Below are positions 1 through 6,950 of a DNA stretch of 8,245 bases, one piece after another. A model generated the notes under the pieces. It had not been told where the DNA came from. It saw nothing but the letters and a program-made list of their open reading frames with translations, and did no database searches. This stretch comes from Comamonadaceae bacterium. GTDB taxonomy: Bacteria > Pseudomonadota > Gammaproteobacteria > Burkholderiales > Burkholderiaceae_C. Every line of letters starts with the position of its first letter. Within the stretch, counting starts at the first letter, position 1. The DNA lies in NCBI GenBank assembly GCA_947374505.1, contig CANCCE010000119.1:1-8245 (forward strand), read 5' to 3'. The translations under genes were made by a program, and so were the position numbers.

Positions 1-1019
1 GCCTCAATGTCGCGCCGTTCGCGGTTGATGGCGTCTAGCGTTTTGGCGAGCTCTTCGCCGCGTCCCAAGTCGTCGGTCAGCAGGCATTCAATGCCCAACG
101 TCATGTCTGACAGGCGGCCGGCCGCATTGATGCGGGGGCCGAGGGCAAAGCCGAAGTCGAAAGCGGTGGCCACATTGGCATGCCTGCCCGCTGCCAGAAA
201 TAAACCTTTGATACCGGCTTGTAGTGCCCCCGCACGAATGCGCTTGAGGCCTTGTGCCACCAAGCGGCGATTGTTCGGGTCGAGCTTGACCACGTCGGCC
301 ACAGTGCCCAGCGCCACCAGCGGCAACAAGGCATCGAGTTTGGGCTGGCTGGTAGCGTCAAAAACGCCGCGCTGTCGCAGCTCAGCGCGTAGCGCGAGCA
401 GCACATAAAACATCACGCCGACGCCGGCGATGGACTTGCTTTCAAAGCTGCAGGCCGGCTGGTTCGGGTTGACGATGACGTCGGCATTCGGCAGCACAAT
501 CTCACCGTCTAGCAGCGCTGGCAAATGGTGGTCAGTCACCAGCACTTGCATGCCGAGCGCCTTGGCTCGCGCCACCCCGTCGATGCTGGCAATGCCGTTG
601 TCGACCGTCACCAACAGGTCGGCGCCAGCGGCCTTGACGCGCTCAGAGATCGTCGCCGTCAAGCCATAGCCGTCGACCACGCGGTCGGGCACCAGGTAAT
701 TCACCCTGGAAAAGTTCAGGGGCGCACCGAGCAGCCGCAGTCCGCGTACGCCGACCGCGCAAGCGGTCGCGCCATCGCAGTCGTAGTCGGCGACGATGCA
801 AATTTTGCGACCGGCTGCCATGTGGTCGGCCAGCAGCACCGCGGCTTCGGCCGCGCCGTGCAGCGCACTGGGCGGCAGCAGCCGGGCCAAGCCGTCATCG
901 AGTTCATCCGGGCTCAGCACCCCGCGTGCGGCATACAACTGCGCCAGCAGCGGGTGCACACCGGCTTGTTGCAGTGCCCAAACGCTGCGCGGAGGCACAT
1001 CTCTGACCGTGATTTTCAT
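1..1019 (-). CDS. recJ: Single-stranded-DNA-specific exonuclease RecJ (3' end of gene cut by window edge)
   Basis: RecJ degrades single-stranded DNA 5' to 3' in the cytoplasm, in RecF-pathway recombination, mismatch repair and base-excision repair. Read on the minus strand from ATG at 1019, the frame stays open to base 1 (339 codons). E. coli RecJ is about 577 residues, so roughly the last 40% lies outside the window. DHH-phosphoesterase motifs appear in order: DYDCDG (78-83, motif I metal-binding aspartates), PDR (111-113), DNGI (140-143), TDHH (162-165, the DHH signature), GTVAD (238-242) and GPRINAAGR (294-302). The C-terminal DNA-binding part is not visible. The start is supported by GGAGA five bases upstream, inside the end of the preceding gene. 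The ATG overlaps that gene's TGA as ATGA, so the two are probably translationally coupled. The family assignment is nearly certain. Confidence 0.96.
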   Translation of the reverse strand, partial: MKITVRDVPPRSVWALQQAGVHPLLAQLYAARGVLSPDELDDGLARLLPPSALHGAAEAAVLLADHMAAGRKICIVADYDCDGATACAVGVRGLRLLGAPLNFSRVNYLVPDRVVDGYGLTATISERVKAAGADLLVTVDNGIASIDGVARAKALGMQVLVTDHHLPALLDGEIVLPNADVIVNPNQPACSFESKSIAGVGVMFYVLLALRAELRQRGVFDATSQPKLDALLPLVALGTVADVVKLDPNNRRLVAQGLKRIRAGALQAGIKGLFLAAGRHANVATAFDFGFALGPRINAAGRLSDMTLGIECLLTDDLGRGEELAKTLDAINRERRDIE

Positions 1020-2050
1020 AAAGTCTCCAACAAGTCCAGCAAGGGCTTGGGTTTGAGTAATTGGGTGAAGCGTCCGCGCAGGCTGCGCGGTGCGCTTTCA
1101 AATGTCAGGGCAGTGCGCTCACCGCACAGTGTCAGACGCACGACTTCGCCGGCAGATTGACGGGTCAGCGAGTCTTTGGCTTCTAAAGCGTCGAGCGCCG
1201 CCCAGGCTGATGCGTAACCTTGCCAGTCATCGCGCAGGGCAGCGTCTATCAGCGTACGGGGGGCATTGAGTGGCTGCCGTTCGGGTCTGGCGGCGGGACG
1301 GCGACCTTGCGCCGGTAAGTCGCCCGTGCCACTGAACCAGATCGAGTTGACGGGCAGTTGTCGCTGGCTTGTTCGCGCCTCATTGATCGGGTGGGTGTAG
1401 AGCAACATCTGCATTTCGTTTTGCAAACGGCGCAGCGTTTTACCGCTGCTACCGGCGGGCAACCAAGGGTCGACGCTGCGGCCCAACACGCGGTCTAGCG
1501 AGGCGGTCGGCAAGTCGCGAAAAACATCGCCTTCAGCCAGCCAGCGCTGCGGCGCCACGTAATGCAAGTGAATGCCGTCAGCGTCGAAGTACACCTGCAT
1601 GGCCGCCATCAGTACGCGTGAATCGGTTTCGCTCAGCGCCAAGGCCACAGGGTCGGTCAGCGTGGCGTGTTCGCGGCCCATCAGCCAGTGACACGGCGTC
1701 ACATAAGCCCAGCTGCGGGCGCGCGTTTCTTCGCCGAATTCACCCTGGGTACGTTGCTCATGCTCCCAGGCCGCCCAAGGAATCAGGCCATCCCGCAGGC
1801 CATCACCGTCAAGCCCATGCACCCGTGCCAGCGCCCGCTCATGGGGCGGCGACATTGACAGTGCGTCGTCGGTGTCAGTGTCTAAGCGTTGCATGCCTTG
1901 CAACAGTTTGGCGAAGTGGCGGGTGTGCGCTGCCGGGAGTGATTTCAGGGTGGTCAGCCAACTGGCATCGGCACAGGCTGCAAAAGCCAGCAACAGATGG
2001 GGGATGGGCGGCGCTGAGGCTGAAGCGCCGGGTGTGGAAACGGTGGACAT
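1016..2050 (-). CDS. Conserved protein of unknown function, RpfE-like, coupled to recJ
   Basis: A 344-residue protein with no signal peptide or membrane segment, so probably cytoplasmic. It resembles the family called regulatory protein RpfE after a gene in the Xanthomonas rpf region, and relatives are sometimes labelled phosphoglycerate mutase. Visible landmarks are an N-terminal PHLLLAFA segment (17-24), a W-rich block around 91-123 including YVTPCHWLMG (116-125), YFDADGIHLHYV (154-165), a helix with NEMQMLLYTHP (211-221), and PVNSIWFSGTG (233-243), which looks like the family signature. The region after about 245 is rich in R, P and A and probably less structured. I see no recognisable catalytic motif, so no enzyme activity is claimed. 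In Xanthomonas rpfE also lies beside recJ, which supports the assignment. The start at 2050 has no Shine-Dalgarno site; an ACAAT six bases upstream could be a -10 element giving a leaderless message. Confidence 0.8.
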   Translation of the reverse strand: MSTVSTPGASASAPPIPHLLLAFAACADASWLTTLKSLPAAHTRHFAKLLQGMQRLDTDTDDALSMSPPHERALARVHGLDGDGLRDGLIPWAAWEHEQRTQGEFGEETRARSWAYVTPCHWLMGREHATLTDPVALALSETDSRVLMAAMQVYFDADGIHLHYVAPQRWLAEGDVFRDLPTASLDRVLGRSVDPWLPAGSSGKTLRRLQNEMQMLLYTHPINEARTSQRQLPVNSIWFSGTGDLPAQGRRPAARPERQPLNAPRTLIDAALRDDWQGYASAWAALDALEAKDSLTRQSAGEVVRLTLCGERTALTFESAPRSLRGRFTQLLKPKPLLDLLETL

Positions 2051-2056
2051 GCCGCT

Positions 2057-2076
2057 ATTGTCCGGGATGCCACAAT
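2057..2076. promoter_or_regulatory. Candidate back-to-back promoter elements between the RpfE-like gene and lolC
   Basis: The 33 bases between the divergent ATGs contain an inverted pair: ATTGT at 2057-2061 and ACAAT at 2072-2076. Read rightward, TGC-CACAAT (2068-2076) resembles an extended -10 element (TGn plus a hexamer matching TATAAT at 4 of 6) and ends 7 bases before the lolC ATG. Read leftward, GACAAT (2062-2057) also matches at 4 of 6 and ends 6 bases before the other ATG. Transcripts would then begin at or near each start codon, consistent with the missing Shine-Dalgarno sites. No convincing -35 boxes are seen. Five-base arms can arise by chance, so this is tentative; the repeat could also be an operator. 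Confidence 0.35.
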
Positions 2077-2083
2077 CACCCGC

Positions 2084-3340
2084 ATGCAGATTCCCTATGA
2101 GTTGATATTAGGTTGGCGTTACACGCGCGCCGGCCGATCCACGCGGCGTAATGGTTTCATCTCCTTTATTTCCGGCGTTTCCATGCTGGGCATTGCACTG
2201 GGCGTGGCTGCGCTCATCATCGTGCTCAGCGTGATGAATGGCTTTCAAAAGGAAGTTCGCGACCGCATGCTCGGTGTCATTGCGCACATTGAAGTGTTTG
2301 CTCCTGGTGGTGCGGCCTTACCGGACTTGCAGACAACCTTGACAGAAGTCCGGCAAAACAAAGAGGTCATTGCCGCCGCCCCATTCATCGCAGCGCAAGC
2401 GTTGCTGGCGCGTGGCGAAGACATGAAGGGCGCCTTGGTGCGCGGCATTGACCCGGCGCTCGAAGGCGGCGTCACCGAGCTCGGCGCGCAGCTCAAGAAC
2501 AGTGTTTTTCAGCGGCTGGTGAGTGGAGAATTTGGCGTCGTGCTGGGTGCCGAACTGGCACGGGCTATGGGTGTTAGCCAGGGCGACAGCGTCACCTTGA
2601 TTGCGCCCAGCGGGCAGGTGACACCAGCAGGTGTGGTGCCACGACTCAAACAGATGACGGTGGTGGGGACGTTTGACTCAGGCCATTTTGAATACGACTC
2701 TGCGCTGGTGCTGATGCATCAAGATGACGCCGCCAGAATCTTTCGGCTGGAAGGCCCGACCGGCATTCGCATCAAACTGCGCGACCTGCATCAGGCCCGG
2801 GAAGTGGCTCAGCAACTGGCCGGCTCGTTGAGTGGCAATTTGCTGGTACGCGACTGGACGCGCCAGAACCGCACCTGGTTTGCCGCCGTGCAGCTGGAGA
2901 AACGCATGATGTTCATCATCCTCACGCTGATCGTGGCGGTAGCGGCTTTCAACCTGGTCAGCACGCTGGTGATGACCGTCACCGACAAGCGCGCCGACAT
3001 TGCCATCTTGCGCACGCTCGGTGCCAGTCCGAAAAGCATCATGGGCATTTTCATGGTGCAGGGTGCCATGGTCGGTGTGATTGGCACGCTGTCCGGCCTG
3101 TTGCTGGGGCTCGGTGTGGCTTTCAATATTGATGTGATCGTGCCGGCGCTGGAGCGCCTGCTGAACGCCAGTTTCTTACCGCGTGACATTTATCTGATCA
3201 GCCGTATGCCGAGTGAGCCGCAGTACGCCGATATCATGCCGATCGCTGTGATTTCTCTGGTGCTGGCGTTTTTAGCCACCATTTATCCGAGCTGGCGCGC
3301 CAGTCGCGTCAACCCGGCGGAGGCCTTGCGTTATGAGTGA
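2084..3340 (+). CDS. lolC: Lipoprotein-releasing ABC transporter permease, LolC/LolE (possibly LolF) family
   Basis: Inner-membrane permease of the Lol export complex, which extracts mature outer-membrane lipoproteins from the inner membrane and passes them to periplasmic LolA. The 418 residues fit the family (about 400-415). The layout is canonical: a cytoplasmic start YELILGWRYTRAG (5-17), TM1 about 26-50, a large periplasmic domain about 51-270, then TM2 about 275-298, TM3 about 318-347 and TM4 about 384-403. DKRADIAILRTLGAS (301-315) is the cytoplasmic coupling segment between TM2 and TM3. QVTPAGVVPRLKQ (178-190) sits where E. coli LolC has its LolA-binding Hook, so this permease should bind LolA. 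No second permease (lolE) follows lolD, so it may work as a LolF-type homodimer. The ATG at 2084 lacks a Shine-Dalgarno site but matches the conserved N-terminus. The gene overlaps lolD by 8 bases. Confidence 0.95.
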   Translation: MQIPYELILGWRYTRAGRSTRRNGFISFISGVSMLGIALGVAALIIVLSVMNGFQKEVRDRMLGVIAHIEVFAPGGAALPDLQTTLTEVRQNKEVIAAAPFIAAQALLARGEDMKGALVRGIDPALEGGVTELGAQLKNSVFQRLVSGEFGVVLGAELARAMGVSQGDSVTLIAPSGQVTPAGVVPRLKQMTVVGTFDSGHFEYDSALVLMHQDDAARIFRLEGPTGIRIKLRDLHQAREVAQQLAGSLSGNLLVRDWTRQNRTWFAAVQLEKRMMFIILTLIVAVAAFNLVSTLVMTVTDKRADIAILRTLGASPKSIMGIFMVQGAMVGVIGTLSGLLLGLGVAFNIDVIVPALERLLNASFLPRDIYLISRMPSEPQYADIMPIAVISLVLAFLATIYPSWRASRVNPAEALRYE

Positions 3341-4070
3341 ACTCAATACAGCGGCAAGGAGTGCGAAGCCACTGTCGCCCTTGGCATCAGAGTCAGAAGT
3401 TGTGTTGAGCGCGAAGGCGTTGACCAAACGTTTTCAGGAAGGTCCGCTCGACGTGACGGTGCTGCGCGGTGTTGATTTGCAAGTCCGTCGCGGCGAAACG
3501 CTGGCTATCGTCGGCGCGTCCGGATCTGGCAAAAGCACGCTGCTGCATTTGATTGGCGGGCTGGATGCGCCGACCAGTGGGGCGGTTCAGCTCAAGGGCA
3601 AAGATCTCTCGACGCTGTCGGCCAATGAGCAAGGACGTTTGCGCAATTTGCATTTGGGTTTTGTCTATCAGTTTCATCACCTGTTGCCGGAGTTCAGCGC
3701 GCTCGACAACGTCGCCATGCCTTTGTGGATTCGCAGGCAAACGCCAGAGGTGGCGGGCAAAACCGCTGCGGCCATGTTGGCGTCGGTGGGTCTTGCAAAC
3801 CGTCTGCATCACCGGCCATCAGAACTGTCGGGTGGTGAGCGCCAGCGCGTCGCCATTGCGCGGGCGCTGGTCACGCGGCCGGCTTGTGTGCTGGCCGATG
3901 AGCCGACGGGTAACTTAGACCGAAGCACTGCCGATGTTGTTTACGAACTCATGCTGCAACTGGCCCAAGCGCATGGCACAGCCTTTGTTCTGGTCACACA
4001 TGACGAAACACTGGCGGCGCGTTGCAGCCGCCAGTTGCGCTTGACGCTTGGCCAACTGACTGAGCGCTGA
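3333..4070 (+). CDS. lolD: Lipoprotein-releasing ABC transporter ATP-binding protein LolD
   Basis: Cytoplasmic ATPase that powers lipoprotein release by the Lol permease. All ABC motifs are present in 245 residues: Walker A GASGSGKST (61-69), Q-loop Gln113 within YQFHHLLPEFSALDNV (112-127), which is typical of LolD, signature LSGGERQRV (165-173), Walker B VLADE (186-190) with Glu190 as catalytic base, D-loop NLD (194-196) and switch His223 in VTHD. The first roughly 24 residues form a polar extension compared with E. coli LolD (233 residues). The start is supported by GGAGG at 3319-3323, nine bases upstream and inside lolC, and the 8-base overlap indicates translational coupling. The stop lies only 4 bases from the stop of the convergent receptor gene. 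Confidence 0.96.
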   Translation: MSELNTAARSAKPLSPLASESEVVLSAKALTKRFQEGPLDVTVLRGVDLQVRRGETLAIVGASGSGKSTLLHLIGGLDAPTSGAVQLKGKDLSTLSANEQGRLRNLHLGFVYQFHHLLPEFSALDNVAMPLWIRRQTPEVAGKTAAAMLASVGLANRLHHRPSELSGGERQRVAIARALVTRPACVLADEPTGNLDRSTADVVYELMLQLAQAHGTAFVLVTHDETLAARCSRQLRLTLGQLTER

Positions 4071-4074
4071 GCTT

Positions 4075-5058
4075 TCAGTTATCGGTCGCGCCGGACTCTT
4101 TCACCAGCTTGGTCCAGAGTTTGGCGTCTTCCTTGAGAAAAGTGGCGAAATCTTCGGGTGACTTGGACAGCGCGACTTCAGTGGCCTCACGCGCCAGCGC
4201 TGCTTTGGGGCCCTCTGCGTTCATCGCGATTTGCGTGGCTGCATGCAATTTTTTGATGATCTCGGGCGGTGTGCCTGCTGGCGCAAACAGGCCGTACCAA
4301 AAACCAAAATTGAACTGCGGGTAACCGAGTTCGGCCATGCCCGGAATGTCCGGTGCAAACGGTGAGCGCTGGGGTGTGCTGACGGCCAATCCTTTCATCC
4401 GGTTGGCTTTGATAAACGGCAGGACCGAAGGCGGTGTTCCAAACGTCAGCTGAACTTGACCAGCGATCACCGATTGCGATGCTTGCGAGCCGCCTGGGTA
4501 AGGGATGTGCTGGATGTCGATGCCGACGGCGCGCGCGAAATAAACGCCACCCAAGTGCGGTGCCGAGCCGTTGCCTGAGGACGCGAAGTTCAATTTCCCA
4601 GGTGATTTCCTGGCAGCAGCGATCAAATCGGCCACCGAGTTGATCCCCAAGCTGGGGTTGACGGCCAAGATGATGGGCGCGTTGGAGACCAAGGTGATCG
4701 GCATCAGCGTGTTGACGGTGTGCGTCATGCCGGGTTTCATGGCCGGGTTCACCGAGATGCTGCTCGGGCTGGCCAGCAAGATGGTGTAACCGTCGGGTGA
4801 GGCGCTGCGGGAGACGTATTCTGCCGCCAGACTAGAGCCCGCACCGGGTTTGTTTTCAACCACGACCGGCTGCCCGAGAATTTTGCCCAAAGCTTCAGCC
4901 GTGGCGCGGCCGGTGAAGTCTGCCGCACCGCCTGGCGTGAAGCCGACGACGAGCTTGATCGGTTTCATCGGATACGTCTGGGCGATGCTCAGCGTGCTGA
5001 TGGCGCTGACCGCTATCGCCCACACCAAGTGCAAAATTGTCGTTTTGATGCGGGTCAT
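4075..5058 (-). CDS. Bug/TctC-family periplasmic solute-binding receptor
   Basis: Extracytoplasmic receptor of the tripartite tricarboxylate transporter (TTT) type, a family greatly expanded in Bordetella and Comamonadaceae that usually binds carboxylates or other small polar molecules. The 327 residues begin with a Sec signal peptide (basic N-terminus, hydrophobic 8-24, probable cleavage after SIA at 24-26). The mature protein shows family landmarks: YPMKPIKLVVGFTPGGAADFTGR (29-51) with Asp47 in the ligand pocket, VVVENKPGAGS (65-75), SPDGYTILLAS (87-97), GNGSAPHLG (162-170) and HIPYPGG (184-190). AGGAGA-type Shine-Dalgarno sequence AGGAGA (complement of 5063-5068) lies four bases before the ATG. 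It is the last gene of a four-gene run, 24 bases after the oxidoreductase. No TctA/TctB membrane components are in the window, so it must share a transporter encoded elsewhere or act as a sensor. Ligand unknown. Confidence 0.93.
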   Translation of the reverse strand: MTRIKTTILHLVWAIAVSAISTLSIAQTYPMKPIKLVVGFTPGGAADFTGRATAEALGKILGQPVVVENKPGAGSSLAAEYVSRSASPDGYTILLASPSSISVNPAMKPGMTHTVNTLMPITLVSNAPIILAVNPSLGINSVADLIAAARKSPGKLNFASSGNGSAPHLGGVYFARAVGIDIQHIPYPGGSQASQSVIAGQVQLTFGTPPSVLPFIKANRMKGLAVSTPQRSPFAPDIPGMAELGYPQFNFGFWYGLFAPAGTPPEIIKKLHAATQIAMNAEGPKAALAREATEVALSKSPEDFATFLKEDAKLWTKLVKESGATDN

Positions 5059-5082
5059 GTTGTCTCCTGGGTCGACTGATTG

Positions 5083-6075
5083 TTAATGCTGAGGAACGCC
5101 GGCCAACACAATCTTGCCAAGGTGTTGGTTGGCTTCCATGAGCGCCTTGGCCTCAGCCAACTGCTCAAACGGAAAGACCTTGTCGAGCATCACCTGGACG
5201 CTGCCATCCGCAATGCGCGGCAACATGTCCGAGATGAACTGCGGTACCGATTGCATGCGCTGGGCTGGTGTGCGCAGCTTGTTGGAGACGCCAAACAGTC
5301 GCAGGCGGTTCGTGTGCAGCAACGTCAGGTCAATGTCGCTGTGCGTCACGCCATCGACATAACCGACCATGGCGAGCCGGCCTTCAAAAGCCATGCAGCG
5401 CATGGCCTCTGCAAACACTGTGCCCCCCACTGTGTTGATGACCAGGTCAGCGCCTTTGCCGCCGGTGACTTCCATCACGCGGGCGGCGAAGTCTGGCGCA
5501 CGCGTGCACAAGCCGACGTCAAGGCCCATGGCTTTCATGCGCTCTAGCTTGTCGGCTGAACCGGAGGTGCCAATGACTTTGGCGCCCAAGGCCTTGGCCA
5601 TCTGGACCGCCGTGACGCCGACGCCAGAGGAGACGCCGTTGATCAGCAGCCATTCGCCAGCCTGCAATTTACCTTGCAACACCAGCATGTCGTAGACAAC
5701 GTGAAAGGTCAGGGGAATGCTGGCGGCTTCTTCCCAGCTGAGACACGCCGGCATGGCCATCGCTTCAGTCTCGTCGACCAACGCGTACTCGGCAAAGGCA
5801 CCCGCCATGCGCCCCATGACACGGTCGCCGACTGCAAATTTCTTGACGTCTGCGCCCGCGCGAACGACCTCTCCAGCGGCTTCCGTGCCCACCGCTTTGA
5901 CGGCACCCGGCTTGTGCAAGCCTCCCTTCAAAAACTCGCCGCGATTCAGGCCTGCTGCGCGCACACGCACCAGCAGCTCCTTCGGTCCGGGGTCTGGCAC
6001 CGGTGTGTCGCGCAGTTCCAAGGTGGTCTCTGTGCCTTGGGTGAGTTCAGGTGTTTTGAGCCAATACGATTTCAT
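5083..6075 (-). CDS. Zinc-free MDR oxidoreductase, quinone oxidoreductase-like
   Basis: Medium-chain dehydrogenase/reductase of the NAD(P)H:quinone oxidoreductase/enoyl-reductase type; such enzymes reduce quinones or the double bond of enones and enoyl thioesters. From ATG at 6075 it has 330 residues, usual for the family. A GroES-like N-terminal domain carries VRAAGLNRGEF (38-48) and GTEAAGEV (63-70). A Rossmann domain carries the nucleotide-binding glycine motif GVSSGVG (147-153), GTSGSADKLERMKAMG (169-184) and INTVGG (213-218). The cysteine/histidine zinc ligands of alcohol dehydrogenases are absent. An in-frame ATG at 6099 would add 8 residues (MNSSERKS) but has no good Shine-Dalgarno site. 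The 6075 start has AGAAAG seven bases upstream and matches the usual MKSYWL-type N-terminus. It lies 36 bases after the crotonase gene, probably in one operon. NADPH preference and the true substrate are not determined by the sequence. Confidence 0.9.
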   Translation of the reverse strand: MKSYWLKTPELTQGTETTLELRDTPVPDPGPKELLVRVRAAGLNRGEFLKGGLHKPGAVKAVGTEAAGEVVRAGADVKKFAVGDRVMGRMAGAFAEYALVDETEAMAMPACLSWEEAASIPLTFHVVYDMLVLQGKLQAGEWLLINGVSSGVGVTAVQMAKALGAKVIGTSGSADKLERMKAMGLDVGLCTRAPDFAARVMEVTGGKGADLVINTVGGTVFAEAMRCMAFEGRLAMVGYVDGVTHSDIDLTLLHTNRLRLFGVSNKLRTPAQRMQSVPQFISDMLPRIADGSVQVMLDKVFPFEQLAEAKALMEANQHLGKIVLAGVPQH

Positions 6076-6111
6076 GCTTTTTCTTTCTGATGAATTCATT
6101 CGAGGGCGCTT

Positions 6112-6939
6112 TCAGCGGCCTTTAAAAACTGGTTTACGCTTTTCCATGAAGGCCTTGCGGCCTTCGGCGTAGTCTTCACTTTCGAAACAGTTGCGGATTT
6201 CTTGCTGGCACAACGCCGTGTCAAGATCAGGCGAAGGCTTGAGAATTTCGGCCATGATGGCCTTGCCGGCTTGCACCGTGAGAGGCGCGTTCTCGGCCAT
6301 GGCGCCAGTGTATTGCGCCAGCAATGCCGCCAGTTCCGTCGGCTCGGCCAATCGCGTGACCAGACCCAGTGCTTTGGCCTCTGCGGCATCGATGCGGCGG
6401 GCGGTGAAGAACAGGTCTTTGGCCGCGCCCACACCAATCAAATTGACCAGATTTTTAAGTGCCGAGTAGCGGTAGCCCAGGCCTAAGCGGGCAGCGGGGA
6501 TGGAGAAAACCGAGTCGGTCGAGGCCAGGCGGATGTCGCAGCTGATAGCGACATTGACGCCGCCGCCAATGCAGTAACCGCGTATCAATGCCAGTGTTGG
6601 TTTGCGGCAGTTGTAAATACTCATCAGCGATTTTTCGGCCATCGCTTCGTAATATTTAACGGCTTCTTTGGCGGCACGCATGTCTTCAAACTGCGTGATG
6701 TCGGCCCCTGAGACAAAGGCTTTTTCACCGGCGCCTGAAAACACCACCATCCGAATGTCGTCGTCGACTTCGGCTTGTGCCAACAGGGGTGGCACGGCCT
6801 CCCACATGTCAACTGACAAGGCGTTGTGGCGGGCGGGGTTGTTGAAACGGATGTGCAGCGTCGCGGCTTCGGTCCAGACTTCGACACGTTCTGTCGTGGA
6901 TGTGTAGAGGGTGCTTGGCTTACTTGGCGTAATGGGCAA
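6112..6939 (-). CDS. Crotonase-fold (enoyl-CoA hydratase/isomerase family) protein lacking both classical catalytic glutamates
   Basis: A 275-residue crotonase-superfamily protein that binds acyl-CoA. The oxyanion-hole segments are present: KAFVSGADI (73-81) and GYCIGGGVNVA (121-131). FFTARRIDAAEAKALGLV (177-194) and the tail SEDYAEGRKAFMEKRKPVFKG (254-274) are typical of the family. In rat enoyl-CoA hydratase the catalytic residues are Glu144 and Glu164; by eye the matching positions here are Asn129 (GGGVN) and Ala149 (FSIPAA). Simple hydration by the two-glutamate mechanism is therefore doubtful, and isomerase, decarboxylase, lyase or thioesterase activity is possible. A bacterial subgroup annotated only as enoyl-CoA hydratase shares this pattern as I recall it. 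The start codon is TTG at 6939, with GGAG seven bases upstream; no in-frame ATG occurs before residue 45, inside the conserved fold. It lies 48 bases after the CoA-transferase gene. Confidence 0.9.
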   Translation of the reverse strand: MPITPSKPSTLYTSTTERVEVWTEAATLHIRFNNPARHNALSVDMWEAVPPLLAQAEVDDDIRMVVFSGAGEKAFVSGADITQFEDMRAAKEAVKYYEAMAEKSLMSIYNCRKPTLALIRGYCIGGGVNVAISCDIRLASTDSVFSIPAARLGLGYRYSALKNLVNLIGVGAAKDLFFTARRIDAAEAKALGLVTRLAEPTELAALLAQYTGAMAENAPLTVQAGKAIMAEILKPSPDLDTALCQQEIRNCFESEDYAEGRKAFMEKRKPVFKGR

Positions 6940-6946
6940 GGGAAAA

Positions 6947-6950
6947 CTCC
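6947..6950 (-). promoter_or_regulatory. Ribosome binding site GGAG that fixes the TTG start of the crotonase gene
   Basis: On the minus strand GGAG lies seven bases upstream of TTG at 6939. No ATG or GTG lies at a useful distance, and the coding frame is continuous from the TTG, so this site is the main support for the unusual start codon. The 48-base gap holding it (6940-6987) is strongly A/T-rich and shows no hairpin, so I see no terminator between this gene and the CoA-transferase gene before it. Confidence 0.7.

Noticed and set aside
1..1160. Long plus-strand open frames opposite recJ, for example 7-408 and 525-1160
   Set aside because: Their translations are rich in S, R, A and H with no family features, and the minus strand encodes a motif-complete RecJ over the same bases. 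They are antisense shadows of a GC-rich gene.
4058..4080. Hairpin across the lolD and Bug stop codons as an intrinsic bidirectional terminator
   Set aside because: The stem has a two-base bulge and a wobble end, and no T-run follows on either strand, so it is mentioned only as a finding and not annotated as a terminator.
6076..6099. Eight-residue N-terminal extension of the MDR protein (ATG at 6099)
   Set aside because: No Shine-Dalgarno site at the right spacing, and the extension MNSSERKS precedes the usual family start; the ATG at 6075 fits better.
5083..6172. Plus-strand open frames opposite the MDR gene (5080-5547, 5674-6090, 5717-6172)
   Set aside because: Low-complexity translations without domains or ribosome sites, fully explained by the oxidoreductase gene on the other strand.
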